Below are positions 1 to 7,344 of a DNA stretch of 11,962 bases, piece after piece. A model generated the notes under the pieces. The model saw only the letters and a list, made by a program, of their open reading frames with translations. It did not search any database and was not told the origin of the DNA. Each line of letters begins with the position of its first letter. Position 1 is the first letter of the stretch. The DNA is taken from positions 1-11,962 of the forward strand of contig CAAEAE010000179.1 of the NCBI GenBank assembly GCA_900753715.1. The letters are read 5' to 3'. The position numbers were made by a program, and so were the translations under genes. This DNA comes from an uncultured Roseburia sp. (GTDB lineage Bacteria > Bacillota_A > Clostridia > Lachnospirales > Lachnospiraceae).

Positions 1-63
1 CACCTTTCCTTTCACTATGTAGTAGCTTGAACAACTCTATCATATTGGAAAGGTGATTTTTTT
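1..63 (+). terminator. Terminator-like hairpin at window edge, plus strand
   Basis: CACCTTTCC (1-9) pairs with GGAAAGGTG (47-55) and is followed by A and seven T (57-63), oriented to end a plus-strand transcript coming from left of the window. The 37-base loop is long for a simple terminator. The stem may extend beyond base 1, which cannot be seen. Confidence 0.5.
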
Positions 64-64
64 G

Positions 65-268
65 CTATAAGCACTTATTGCACCATGCGCATAGCAGGTG
101 GTTTTTTGTTTCGTGCATCTCCATTTCTCTTTTGAGAAATTCCGATGTACTCAACTGGCTAAAGCCATAATAAAAAACATACATCAGACTTGTTTTCAAC
201 AAATCCAGATGTATGTTTACGTACATTTCCGTATTTTTCACAGTTGAAACATACACCTGAACCCGCAC
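65..268 (-). CDS. Doubtful small ORF
   Basis: This is an open frame of 67 codons from a GTG at 268 (next ATG at 226). It has no convincing ribosome site and begins just after the terminator at 290-319. The product would end in a Cys-rich tail (LLCAWCNKCL). Two strong hairpins (123-140 and 175-218) sit inside it, which fits structured non-coding DNA or a degraded gene better than a functional coding sequence. I recognise no family. Confidence 0.2.
   Translation of the reverse strand: MRVQVYVSTVKNTEMYVNIHLDLLKTSLMYVFYYGFSQLSTSEFLKREMEMHETKNHLLCAWCNKCL
123..140. repeat. Short perfect hairpin
   Basis: ATTTCTC (123-129) and GAGAAAT (134-140) form a 7-bp perfect stem with a TTTT loop. It belongs to the cluster of inverted repeats at the left end of the window; its role is unknown. 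Confidence 0.45.
175..218. repeat. Long inverted repeat / hairpin
   Basis: A perfect 11-bp inverted repeat (AAACATACATC at 175-185, GATGTATGTTT at 208-218) encloses a second stem, TTGTT/AACAA (190-194 with 198-202), around a TTC loop. On the minus strand the outer stem runs into six T and then ATT, as in the terminator at 290-319, so it could be a second, AT-rich terminator in tandem. Confidence 0.65.
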
Positions 269-289
269 TCTTTTTTACCTGTTCGTAAT

Positions 290-319
290 AAAAAAGAGAC
301 ACAAGTAACTTGATGTCTC
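290..319 (-). terminator. Intrinsic terminator of the 113-aa gene
   Basis: On the minus strand GAGACA-T-CAAG pairs with CTTG-TGTCTC around a three-base TTA loop (one bulged base), immediately followed by six T and then ATT. It lies 62 bases after the TAA at 381 and is correctly oriented to end that transcript. Confidence 0.8.
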
Positions 320-380
320 AACCTACTCAGAAATCAGCACACTTTTTTAGTTTTGTCAAGAGGTTCGGCCCAAGTTCCCG

Positions 381-722
381 TTATGCCTGTTCGCATTCCA
401 CGCGGAAAATAAAGTAGCAGGCAAAATTACCGAAAATCTTGCGGTCCGCTTCCAGACTGCTGATATCCGGGACGCTCACGCCGTTGTTCTGCAGATAGCG
501 GAAATAGATGCGCACACTGTCCATGAAACGGTTGTGCTGGCTGGTGCGGTAGCTGTCGTTTTCTATTTTCTCTTCTCTGCTCATCTCGCTGAACCGGTAG
601 CGCATGGTGGCATATTTGTAGGCAAATTCTTTCACATCCGCATACAGCTCCGCTGCTGTCTCATCCTTTTCCTTCTGTGCTTCCAGGGTCTGAAATACTT
701 CCTCAAACTTTTCAAAATCCAT
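381..722 (-). CDS. Small helical cytosolic protein, unknown function
   Basis: This is a 113-residue protein starting with ATG after AAGGAG at an eight-base spacing, a strong ribosome site. It is predicted to be mostly helical: an acidic/lysine-rich first 30 residues, then YKYATMRYRFSEMSREEK, RTSQHNRFMDSVRIYFRYL, and a C-terminal DRKIFGNFACYFIFRVEC. The alternation of R..Rt..H and DR..GnFACY reminds me of a family of short uncharacterised proteins common in Lachnospiraceae (possibly the DUF3232 type; from memory and unverified). No signal peptide, membrane helix or catalytic motif is seen. It has its own promoter-like element upstream and a terminator downstream, so it is a monocistronic unit separate from the GTPase operon. 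By eye it is richer in G+C than the membrane genes upstream. Confidence 0.75.
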   Translation of the reverse strand: MDFEKFEEVFQTLEAQKEKDETAAELYADVKEFAYKYATMRYRFSEMSREEKIENDSYRTSQHNRFMDSVRIYFRYLQNNGVSVPDISSLEADRKIFGNFACYFIFRVECEQA

Positions 723-785
723 GTTGCTTTCTCCTTTCGTAAGGTAAACATAATATTTTCATAGCCTGTCATATCCTTCTTTTCT

Positions 786-820
786 ATTATAATTATAGTA
801 AGGCTATTTTTCTACATTAA
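786..820 (-). promoter_or_regulatory. Candidate sigma-A promoter for the 113-aa gene
   Basis: Two adjacent TATAAT hexamers are present on the minus strand (797-792 and 791-786). For the first, a weak -35 TTAATG lies at 820-815 with a 17-base spacer. Transcription would start around 780, giving a 5' leader of roughly 60 bases before the ATG at 722. The AT-rich stretch 740-846 has no other gene, and no clear terminator for the big operon was found in it. Confidence 0.45.
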
Positions 821-846
821 ATACCATTTTTAACTGATAGATCCTA

Positions 847-1125
847 TTACACACCCAATCCTGTTTTTCCAAAGGCAATTGATAACACTGTAAATCCCAA
901 CAAAATTCCCGGAAAAACAGCATTCTTTTTGATACTTATATATCCGGTGATTGCAACTTTATAAACAAAAAGGAACAGTAACAATATAAATGCCAGTATG
1001 AAATCCATTTCCACGCAGGCAAAATACTGTTTCATTCTTCCGAAATAATGCTCCGCCGTGATCAATGTGATTCGATCTGAATAAAAAAACATAAAATACT
1101 TCGATATAAAGTAAACAATATCCAA
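847..1125 (-). CDS. Membrane ORF in frame with the preceding gene (probable 3' part)
   Basis: This is an open frame of 92 codons from a TTG at 1125, ending with TAA at 847. It shares the frame of the 205-residue membrane protein upstream, the only break being that gene's TGA at 1134-1132. There is no ribosome binding site before the TTG or before the internal ATGs (1092, 1035, 1008), so independent translation is poorly supported. The product would have hydrophobic segments near its start, at about 42-60 and at about 69-85. The most likely readings are the 3' remnant of one membrane-protein gene split by a nonsense mutation, or a readthrough extension. A separate small membrane protein translated by reinitiation is less likely. 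Confidence 0.4.
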   Translation of the reverse strand: MDIVYFISKYFMFFYSDRITLITAEHYFGRMKQYFACVEMDFILAFILLLFLFVYKVAITGYISIKKNAVFPGILLGFTVLSIAFGKTGLGV

Positions 1126-1131
1126 TACGAA

Positions 1132-1749
1132 TCAAGCCACAAGAGAAGAACATTTTCCCCGCAGACGCACCTCATAAAGGATGCCACCTGTTACAGCAAT
1201 TGCTGCTGCCGTTAAATAAATCGCTATATGTTCCGGTGTAAAACTATAATAAGTCATTGCCGCAGGCACAAAAAAAATTGCCAGTCCAAGCATCAATGCC
1301 TGAAACCATTTTCTTCGGAACGTGAGGGTACTGATTGCATAAGCATATACCATAATTGATATAGGATTGATAAATGAGCCTAAGCAGTCCACTGCTCTGA
1401 CGCTTCCATCCGCTCCCACAATTCCACCGACAGTTGTGACTAACATCTTATAAAATGTGTGAAAAGAAAATACAGCCGCCGCAAACACGATAACTTTTAC
1501 TAAGGATATCTTCTTCCCCCATTCTTTCATGCCAATTATCGGATGAAACACATCAAATTTATCACAGGCAAAAACAGCGCATACTACCATTATAACCAAT
1601 GCAACCTTCAAAAAAGGAATCGCCTCATTCCGTGTACTATTTTCAAAAGGTATCACGATTATGAACTTATTTTCCCCCTGCGTCATTACATAATGATAGT
1701 ACATGATCGCCAAATCTGCTATCTTCCGGCACATCTCTTTAAAGATCAC
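1132..1749 (-). CDS. Multi-pass membrane protein, possibly truncated by an in-frame TGA
   Basis: This is a 205-residue protein with a polar first 40 residues and about five hydrophobic segments (near 43-60, 82-100, 124-142, 148-166 and 174-192). No catalytic motif is seen. The start is a GTG overlapping the previous stop as GTGA, with AAGAGGGG eight bases upstream, which supports it over an internal ATG at 1734 that has no spacing. The TGA stop at 1134-1132 is followed in the same frame by another 94 codons of hydrophobic sequence. If the TGA were a sense codon, the sequence across it (SSLVA, then FVLDIVYFISKYFMFF) would form one more membrane helix. The gene may therefore be the 5' part of an original roughly 300-residue protein. 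The family is unknown; its place at the operon end suggests an accessory membrane component. Confidence 0.65.
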   Translation of the reverse strand: MIFKEMCRKIADLAIMYYHYVMTQGENKFIIVIPFENSTRNEAIPFLKVALVIMVVCAVFACDKFDVFHPIIGMKEWGKKISLVKVIVFAAAVFSFHTFYKMLVTTVGGIVGADGSVRAVDCLGSFINPISIMVYAYAISTLTFRRKWFQALMLGLAIFFVPAAMTYYSFTPEHIAIYLTAAAIAVTGGILYEVRLRGKCSSLVA

Positions 1750-1973
1750 AGTTTATTCCCCTCTTCCCACATAGTTTTTAATGCTGCAACTGCATTTTTT
1801 GTTGCACATACTCCCCCATCTGCTGTGCCAACGATCATTAATACCCAGAGTACCGGTGCCATACCAATGGATAATATCCAGTAAAGGAATGACATGCCAA
1901 AGGCAAACCATACCATACCCAAAAAAATAATCTCTTTGGAAGTCCTATCCAGCCTTCCTATCCATTCTATCAT
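1746..1973 (-). CDS. Small two-helix membrane protein, unknown function
   Basis: This is a 75-residue protein with a short polar N-terminus (MIEWIGRLDRTSKE), a hydrophobic helix at about 15-35, a second at about 37-52, and a charged tail (WEEGNKL). Its ATG overlaps the stop of the membrane GTPase as ATGA, with GGAG about ten bases upstream, so translation is probably coupled. A longer reading from an ATG at 2021 is open but would overlap the GTPase by 52 bases and has no ribosome site, so I reject it. I recognise no family. The position right behind a membrane-anchored GTPase suggests a membrane partner or effector of the system; this is guilt by association only. Confidence 0.7.
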   Translation of the reverse strand: MIEWIGRLDRTSKEIIFLGMVWFAFGMSFLYWILSIGMAPVLWVLMIVGTADGGVCATKNAVAALKTMWEEGNKL

Positions 1974-3433
1974 GCCTGTTTCTCTCCTCTCTGTGTATTT
2001 CCAAATTGATGTTCCTGCCATATAGACTTCATGCCGCTATCCGCCATTTGAAAAATCCATTCCATCGGTTCCAATACCCCTTTGGGATTATATTTTCCTG
2101 CTTCTCTTGTATGTCCTATGGCACTACATTTAAAATATCTATTGTTCTTAAACTTCATATCTATATTATTTACAAAACCGGCAAGTCCATTTTCCATCAA
2201 AAATTCTCTGCAGACACGATCCTCTATCTCCGTATACGAATCCATGTCCAGGCCATGTTCTGTCATGTAATCAGATATCTTTCCATCCCCGATATATTTT
2301 TCAAGCGTTCTGATATCTCCCTTGCTGATCACTATCGCTATCGGGACGTTAAACACCGCTGTCGTTGACTGCCCTGTAATCTGCCTTAATTTATTCAAAA
2401 AAGAATCCAGAACCAGATCAACATCCAACGTACCCACGCTTTCTTTATCAATATCGCTGATACTCTCATCCATATAATTCCTGACAGCCGGAATAGACAA
2501 TGGATCCAGCATAAATATAATTCCCTGACAATAGGAATATTGAAGCTGTTTTTCGTTCTCTGTATTATCCACAAAGCTTTCACCGGCCACATCATAAATT
2601 TGAATCAATCGATCCGGATGCATCTTTTTATGATGCACTATAAAACTGAACGCCTTTGAACTGCTCCGTCTTAAATCCGTTTCGGTCTCTGTCATCCGCG
2701 TTGTTCCACCCCAATAGTCATTACGAATATTGGTTCTGTAAAATCTCGCTGCTGCCTCATTATACTGACGGATTTCGATGCCGTTTCTTGGTGCTGCCTT
2801 TTCAATAAAATCATAAGAAAACGCTGTAATATAGGCGGTTTTTCCGGAAGATCTTCCTCCTATGACCGGAACGCATAATGGTCTGCTTCCGGTTCCACTT
2901 AATGCCGCCCCACACTTAGGGCATTCTGCATCCAGGGAACCTCTTTGGGTCATAAAATGAGACGGCAATTTCTTTCCACAATTACATTTTCTATAAAACA
3001 TGCCATATTTTCCCGGTGTCAGGTTCGTATGTTTCGCACCACATTGAGGACAAATATAAATAGGAATCAGGTATTTACTTTTACAATTCGGACATGCAAC
3101 AAAAATACCTTTCCCGATAAGAATCATTCTGTCCAATAGCCAGATCAAAAAAACAACTACATATGCTACAAGAAAAGCGATTCCCAAGACCGCAGATATA
3201 GTAAGTGAAATCACTCCAAAAAAGAAGGTTCCAAACACTGCCAGAGAGAAACATGCCATCAGATTTACCGCGCCGGAAAAAGACATAATACCTTTTCCGT
3301 TTTCCACTTTTTGTGCTCTCTTCTTAATATCCTCTCGATTCAAAGTCCAAAACCGCTTTATAAACGTTCCAAGATTTCTCCACCCCGGTCCAAAGAAATA
3401 ACTCAATTTTGCCGGCTGTGCATTCTTTTTCAT
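1970..3433 (-). CDS. Membrane-anchored zinc-ribbon GTPase-like P-loop protein
   Basis: This is the second GTPase-like protein of the operon, 487 residues from the chosen ATG at 3433. An in-frame GTG at 3442 would overlap its own ribosome binding site (AGAGGTGA), whereas that site lies six bases before the ATG, so the ATG is preferred. Residues 52-105 contain two hydrophobic helices, which should anchor the protein in the membrane. Zinc ribbons follow (CPNC 114, CPQC 128, CNC 150, CPKC 171), then the G domain: GGRSSGKT at 192-199, DVAGES (G3) at 281-286, SKGD at 370-373 in place of NKxD, and a CSAI G5-like element near 436-439. The segment LDPLSIPAVRN (309-319) parallels LDPMQFPAVRN of the soluble GTPase. 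It starts 12 bases after the GAP1 gene. With the soluble partner and GAP1 it forms the DO-GTPase/GAP1-type trio. The membrane location suggests signal transfer to or from the membrane; the function is inferred. Confidence 0.88.
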   Translation of the reverse strand: MKKNAQPAKLSYFFGPGWRNLGTFIKRFWTLNREDIKKRAQKVENGKGIMSFSGAVNLMACFSLAVFGTFFFGVISLTISAVLGIAFLVAYVVVFLIWLLDRMILIGKGIFVACPNCKSKYLIPIYICPQCGAKHTNLTPGKYGMFYRKCNCGKKLPSHFMTQRGSLDAECPKCGAALSGTGSRPLCVPVIGGRSSGKTAYITAFSYDFIEKAAPRNGIEIRQYNEAAARFYRTNIRNDYWGGTTRMTETETDLRRSSSKAFSFIVHHKKMHPDRLIQIYDVAGESFVDNTENEKQLQYSYCQGIIFMLDPLSIPAVRNYMDESISDIDKESVGTLDVDLVLDSFLNKLRQITGQSTTAVFNVPIAIVISKGDIRTLEKYIGDGKISDYMTEHGLDMDSYTEIEDRVCREFLMENGLAGFVNNIDMKFKNNRYFKCSAIGHTREAGKYNPKGVLEPMEWIFQMADSGMKSIWQEHQFGNTQRGEKQA

Positions 3434-3445
3434 TTGGTTCACCTC

Positions 3446-6097
3446 TTATTTTTTCTTAAACAAGTGGGAAAGGTTGTTCAACAGAGGATTTGTGTTCACT
3501 GCGGTTTCTTTTATGTTTTTCCAGGCTTGCACTGCTTTAAGATCCTCCTTGAAATAAATTGTCATCATTTTCTCATCCAAAGACGCAAGCTTCTGCTTAC
3601 TCAGCCTACACAAATATTTCCCCACCATCTCCTGGTCTTCATTACGGCCGATTTCAAACAAAAATCGCAAATATTCAGAAAAGTCCGCATCGTCCTTTTC
3701 GCTTTTGCCATCCCCATAACTGAGCTTACACCAGTGCTCCATAAATAATTTATGAGTCGTCGCCGAAAAATGAAATAACTTGTAAAGTTCCTCATAATCT
3801 TCCTTTAACAGACTGAAGTTTTCCAGGGAACGGAATGCCCATGCAAAATAGTCCTTTACTTCGCTGTCTGTCATATTACCGAAATTTGCACCCGGTTCCC
3901 CCGAAACCTCTCGTATTTTTTTCGTTGCCTCAGCAATCTCATCAATACTTGTTATCTGATTCAAATGTAGTGCAATGACAAACAGCAACAGTTTTCCCCC
4001 GACAGGCTGATTCAGAACTTCTCTTGTGTATTGATACAGTTTACGGATGGTCGCTTCCTTCTCTGCCGTAAGATTTCCCATAGGAATATATTGTAAAACA
4101 GTCTCTCCCAATGGTGTTACATAAGCATCCGTAATCCCCATTTTCATTGCCATATCTAAAATTTCTTCTGCATAACGGAATTGCTCTTTGTCTGCAACGG
4201 TTGACATCTTTTTTTCATAGATTGCTTCATAGTCCCTTAATGCAGTTGCTGCATAGAGCGATCCATACGCCTGATTCCCGGAAAGCCACTGGCTCCAATA
4301 TGTCCTAAAGAAATCTCTGGCTTCTAAAAGGCCGGAAAACTGAACAAGTTGCCTTTTATACAATGCATACATTTCATCAAATCTGTCATATTCCGCCAGT
4401 TTTTCATTTATCTTCGTGACAGATCCCTGATCCATTTTCAACACTTCATCGAAGAAATAATTCCACAAGTGTTTCTTATCTTCTTCCTCCAGTCCCAGAT
4501 CGAGTAAAAATCCTTCTATATTCAGCGTCATATTACTGTAATAGTCAAAATTATCTTTAAATCCATCAAGAATTTCTTCAACAACCTCATACCCATTTGT
4601 TGTTCCCGTTTTATAAACGCTGCTTACAATGCCGTAATAGATTGCTCCTATCGCTCTGTCAGGATATAATTCATCTGTTGGTAATCTCATATCCTTAACA
4701 TAGTCGCTGATAATTTTCATCACAAAGTAGATTTTCCAAAGTTTCGTTCCCTGAGATAAATTCCCTAATAAGGAATCACGATTTCTATCAACCATCAGTT
4801 CCGCAGGAATACTGAGATTTATGGAACGTGCAAGTGCGTCTATATTGTTATACAATGGTAAAAAAGCCTCTTCTGTCATTTCATCTGTCGACAGCAGCAT
4901 AATCACTCTGTCAACAATCATCTGTTTCACCATGCTTTGTTGACCGGCATCAAGGATCCCAAGTGCTTTTAGCAGATACGACAATACCAGTAACGCATAT
5001 TCATTTTCCAACTGATTAATATTGTTCTGTTCCTCCAAAAGTTTAAATACCAGATTTCTTTTTGCGCTTTCTGTCAGATATTCTGCCGCGAACTCCATAA
5101 CAGCCGTAAACTGTTCTCTTGAGAGATCTGCAATCCCCTCAGACATCAGGGTATAAAAATAATAGGCTGCGTAGTATTTCTCATTGCATTCCCTATATAA
5201 CGTATTATTCATGAGAAAGGAATGGAAATCAACCAGGCTGTCATAAGAAAAGCTAAACGCAGCATCCAGAAAGTCTAACAATACATCCTCCGCTTCCACA
5301 TTTGTGAACTGATTCTGAAGGAAGTCAAACACATAATGTCTGTTGGAGGAAATATAATTTTCACAATGATATCTGCTTCCTTCTGATATCACACCGCAAA
5401 TCTGCGAAGGAGACAATTCCGGGTCAAATTCATAAGTAGTGAAATTCACTTTTTTAGCGATCTCAAGAGGTAATGCATAATGCAATGCAGCAATCCATTT
5501 TGCAATATTTTCAGGCGCATCACAAATTACGATTCTTTTCTTCTCCGACGAAAACTTAAGCATCGCCGCAACCATCTGCTTATATTTCTCCAGATTATCT
5601 GCAATTCCCAAAAACTCGGCAACCGAATCCGGATGAATCACATATCCTTTCACCAGTTCCGGTTCCGGCAGATAATCCGGCGGATTGGGATTATTTACCT
5701 CTTCATATTCCATGCTGTTTCTCAACGAAATACCGGCATACAATTCACATGGATACACGTCAAGTTCACTGAAATCACATACAATAGAATGGCTTAAATG
5801 ATTTCCGAATCTGCCTGCGCTCCCCATATAATCTCTCCCAAGATATGTGTTAAGCGTTACCGCCACACTGCCGCTTTTTAACAGTCTGTAACTGAATGCT
5901 GCAGGCATGGTCAATGCAATTTCTTCCGTCATCAACGTACCTGCCGGCAAAGACGGTACCTGATAAGTAAACAGACTCTTCACTTCCTCTGATTTTCCAT
6001 CCTGAAAAGATGCATCGTAGGAAAAGATCTGCTGGCCATCATTTACGCCATCGATTCCCCTCATGCATGAAGTATAAATAATCTGGTGTTTTGCCAT
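3446..6097 (-). CDS. GAP1-family protein (GTPase-associated protein 1, N2/M-type)
   Basis: This is a large cytosolic protein of 883 residues. The N-terminus has the hallmark of the GAP1 N-terminal domain: YTSCMRGIDG at 8-17, then GRFGNHLSHSI at 95-105. A middle section with LPLEIAKKVNFTTYEFDP (209-226) resembles the GAP1 middle domain. The remainder, about 240-860, is acidic and mostly helical without recognisable catalytic motifs, and the last residues are basic (SHLFKKK). GAP1 here means 'GTPase-associated protein', not a proven GTPase-activating protein; the family is defined by gene neighbourhoods with paired GTPases, as seen here on both sides. No membrane segment is seen. The ATG is preceded by a consensus AGGAGG seven bases away (6105-6110), the best ribosome site in the operon, suggesting high output. 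It follows the first GTPase by 24 bases. Its likely role is a scaffold or regulator of the two flanking GTPases (inference). Confidence 0.85.
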   Translation of the reverse strand: MAKHQIIYTSCMRGIDGVNDGQQIFSYDASFQDGKSEEVKSLFTYQVPSLPAGTLMTEEIALTMPAAFSYRLLKSGSVAVTLNTYLGRDYMGSAGRFGNHLSHSIVCDFSELDVYPCELYAGISLRNSMEYEEVNNPNPPDYLPEPELVKGYVIHPDSVAEFLGIADNLEKYKQMVAAMLKFSSEKKRIVICDAPENIAKWIAALHYALPLEIAKKVNFTTYEFDPELSPSQICGVISEGSRYHCENYISSNRHYVFDFLQNQFTNVEAEDVLLDFLDAAFSFSYDSLVDFHSFLMNNTLYRECNEKYYAAYYFYTLMSEGIADLSREQFTAVMEFAAEYLTESAKRNLVFKLLEEQNNINQLENEYALLVLSYLLKALGILDAGQQSMVKQMIVDRVIMLLSTDEMTEEAFLPLYNNIDALARSINLSIPAELMVDRNRDSLLGNLSQGTKLWKIYFVMKIISDYVKDMRLPTDELYPDRAIGAIYYGIVSSVYKTGTTNGYEVVEEILDGFKDNFDYYSNMTLNIEGFLLDLGLEEEDKKHLWNYFFDEVLKMDQGSVTKINEKLAEYDRFDEMYALYKRQLVQFSGLLEARDFFRTYWSQWLSGNQAYGSLYAATALRDYEAIYEKKMSTVADKEQFRYAEEILDMAMKMGITDAYVTPLGETVLQYIPMGNLTAEKEATIRKLYQYTREVLNQPVGGKLLLFVIALHLNQITSIDEIAEATKKIREVSGEPGANFGNMTDSEVKDYFAWAFRSLENFSLLKEDYEELYKLFHFSATTHKLFMEHWCKLSYGDGKSEKDDADFSEYLRFLFEIGRNEDQEMVGKYLCRLSKQKLASLDEKMMTIYFKEDLKAVQAWKNIKETAVNTNPLLNNLSHLFKKK

Positions 6098-6121
6098 AAT
6101 ACAGCCTCCTGTTTATAACTA

Positions 6122-7333
6122 TTATTTGCTTGGTTTAATCACTCCGTTTTCCTTTAGAATCCATAACAGGGGATCCTCAATCCTATGGGGTCTCGGTCTG
6201 TCAATCCGCCGGTCTTCTTTCGGATTATTGTTCATTCCCAGCGCAGAAACTGCAAAATAGGAATAGTTTGTGTAATTTACATCTACCTGTGAAATAAAAG
6301 ATTCCGCTCCCCATTCCACCAACAGACTCCGAATTTCGTTATTCACATTGTGCCAGTCCGCCATATCAAACACTCCCTCATTGCAATGCGGGCTTGTTTC
6401 GAGAATCGTACTTCCTTCAGGAATCAGCGGGGCAATCGCATCAAACTTGGAAAATACGGCCGCGACCGGTATGTCAATTTTTTGTTCGTTTTTCATATGT
6501 CTGTCATTTCTGATCAGCTTAGAAACTCTGGACATGATATCATCTGATCTTGTTGCCTGTTTCCAGTCAACGGAAGATGCCCGGGATACTGTATTTTCGT
6601 CAAGCTGATTTCTGACAGCCGGAAACTGCATGGGATCCAGCAGAAAAATAATACCCGCTGATTTACATATGTATTTATTTACCGTATTCATGGTATCTTC
6701 ATCGTTCAGATCCTCACCGGCCGTATCAAAAAATACAAGCGTAAAGCTGTCGATCTGTTCTTTGAACAATGTTTTATGTTTTAGTTTCAATGTGAATATC
6801 AGAGGCCGATACGCACCATTATTGACATCCTGTACAGAGCTCTTTGTTAAATCCAGTTTCTGCATATCCATATACAGTTTCTGGTAAGCCCCTGCTTTAT
6901 ATCTGGTCATGGTATCGTCAAACCCTTCCATCGCGCCGCCAAACTTCACAGAAATTCTCTCAATTAACTCATTAATGATGACACCCACAAAATGGCTCTT
7001 ACCGGTATCTCGAGAGCCTACAACGGATATGATCATATCCTTCCCCAATAAGGTGGATTCCGGCAATTTATTATGACAGGACGGACAGATCACTGCATAA
7101 GAGTAGCTTCCACACTCCGGACATTTTGCGGATTTCGGGATTGAAAATCCTTTTGTCGCTGCTTTAAATGTCGGTTTTCCCATTTTAGGTATCGTAACAT
7201 CACCATTTTCATATCTTGTGAGTTCAATATCCGCTACATCCTTACAGCGTCTGTTCGTACATCTGAACTGAATATCTGAAATTTTATGTTCTTCAAAGCA
7301 AAAGGGACAAATAAATGTTTGTTTTAATGCCAT
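6122..7333 (-). CDS. Soluble double-zinc-ribbon GTPase-like P-loop protein
   Basis: This is a 403-residue P-loop GTPase-like protein. Two zinc-binding modules lie at the N-terminus: C9/C12/C25/C30 and C71/C74/C83/C86. The G domain follows: Walker A GSRDTGKS at 106-113, DTAGED (G3/switch II) at 203-208, SKFD at 295-298 in place of the usual NKxD, and a G5-like VSAL near 362. The segment LLDPMQFPAVRN (231-242) recurs almost unchanged in the second GTPase of this operon, which marks the two as relatives. No transmembrane helix is visible, so it is cytosolic. It starts 11 bases after the upstream gene, and its GGAG ribosome site overlaps that gene's TAG stop, suggesting translational coupling. 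It probably belongs to the 'double GTPase' (DO-GTPase) families found with GAP1 proteins; that name is from memory, without a search. What the switch controls is unknown. The SKFD variant may alter nucleotide preference. Confidence 0.88.
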   Translation of the reverse strand: MALKQTFICPFCFEEHKISDIQFRCTNRRCKDVADIELTRYENGDVTIPKMGKPTFKAATKGFSIPKSAKCPECGSYSYAVICPSCHNKLPESTLLGKDMIISVVGSRDTGKSHFVGVIINELIERISVKFGGAMEGFDDTMTRYKAGAYQKLYMDMQKLDLTKSSVQDVNNGAYRPLIFTLKLKHKTLFKEQIDSFTLVFFDTAGEDLNDEDTMNTVNKYICKSAGIIFLLDPMQFPAVRNQLDENTVSRASSVDWKQATRSDDIMSRVSKLIRNDRHMKNEQKIDIPVAAVFSKFDAIAPLIPEGSTILETSPHCNEGVFDMADWHNVNNEIRSLLVEWGAESFISQVDVNYTNYSYFAVSALGMNNNPKEDRRIDRPRPHRIEDPLLWILKENGVIKPSK

Positions 7334-7344
7334 CCTATTTTCTC

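Noticed and set aside
1746..2021. Longer 91-residue version of the small membrane protein
   Set aside because: The ATG at 2021 has no ribosome site and would overlap the GTPase gene by 52 bases; the ATGA start at 1973 is the natural coupled start.
3433..3442. GTG at 3442 as start of the membrane GTPase
   Set aside because: It is part of the AGAGGTGA ribosome site itself; the ATG at 3433 sits six bases after that site.
3311..3748. 145-codon plus-strand open frame across the GAP1/GTPase junction
   Set aside because: Antisense to two well-supported genes; low-complexity hydrophobic and aromatic composition typical of a shadow frame.
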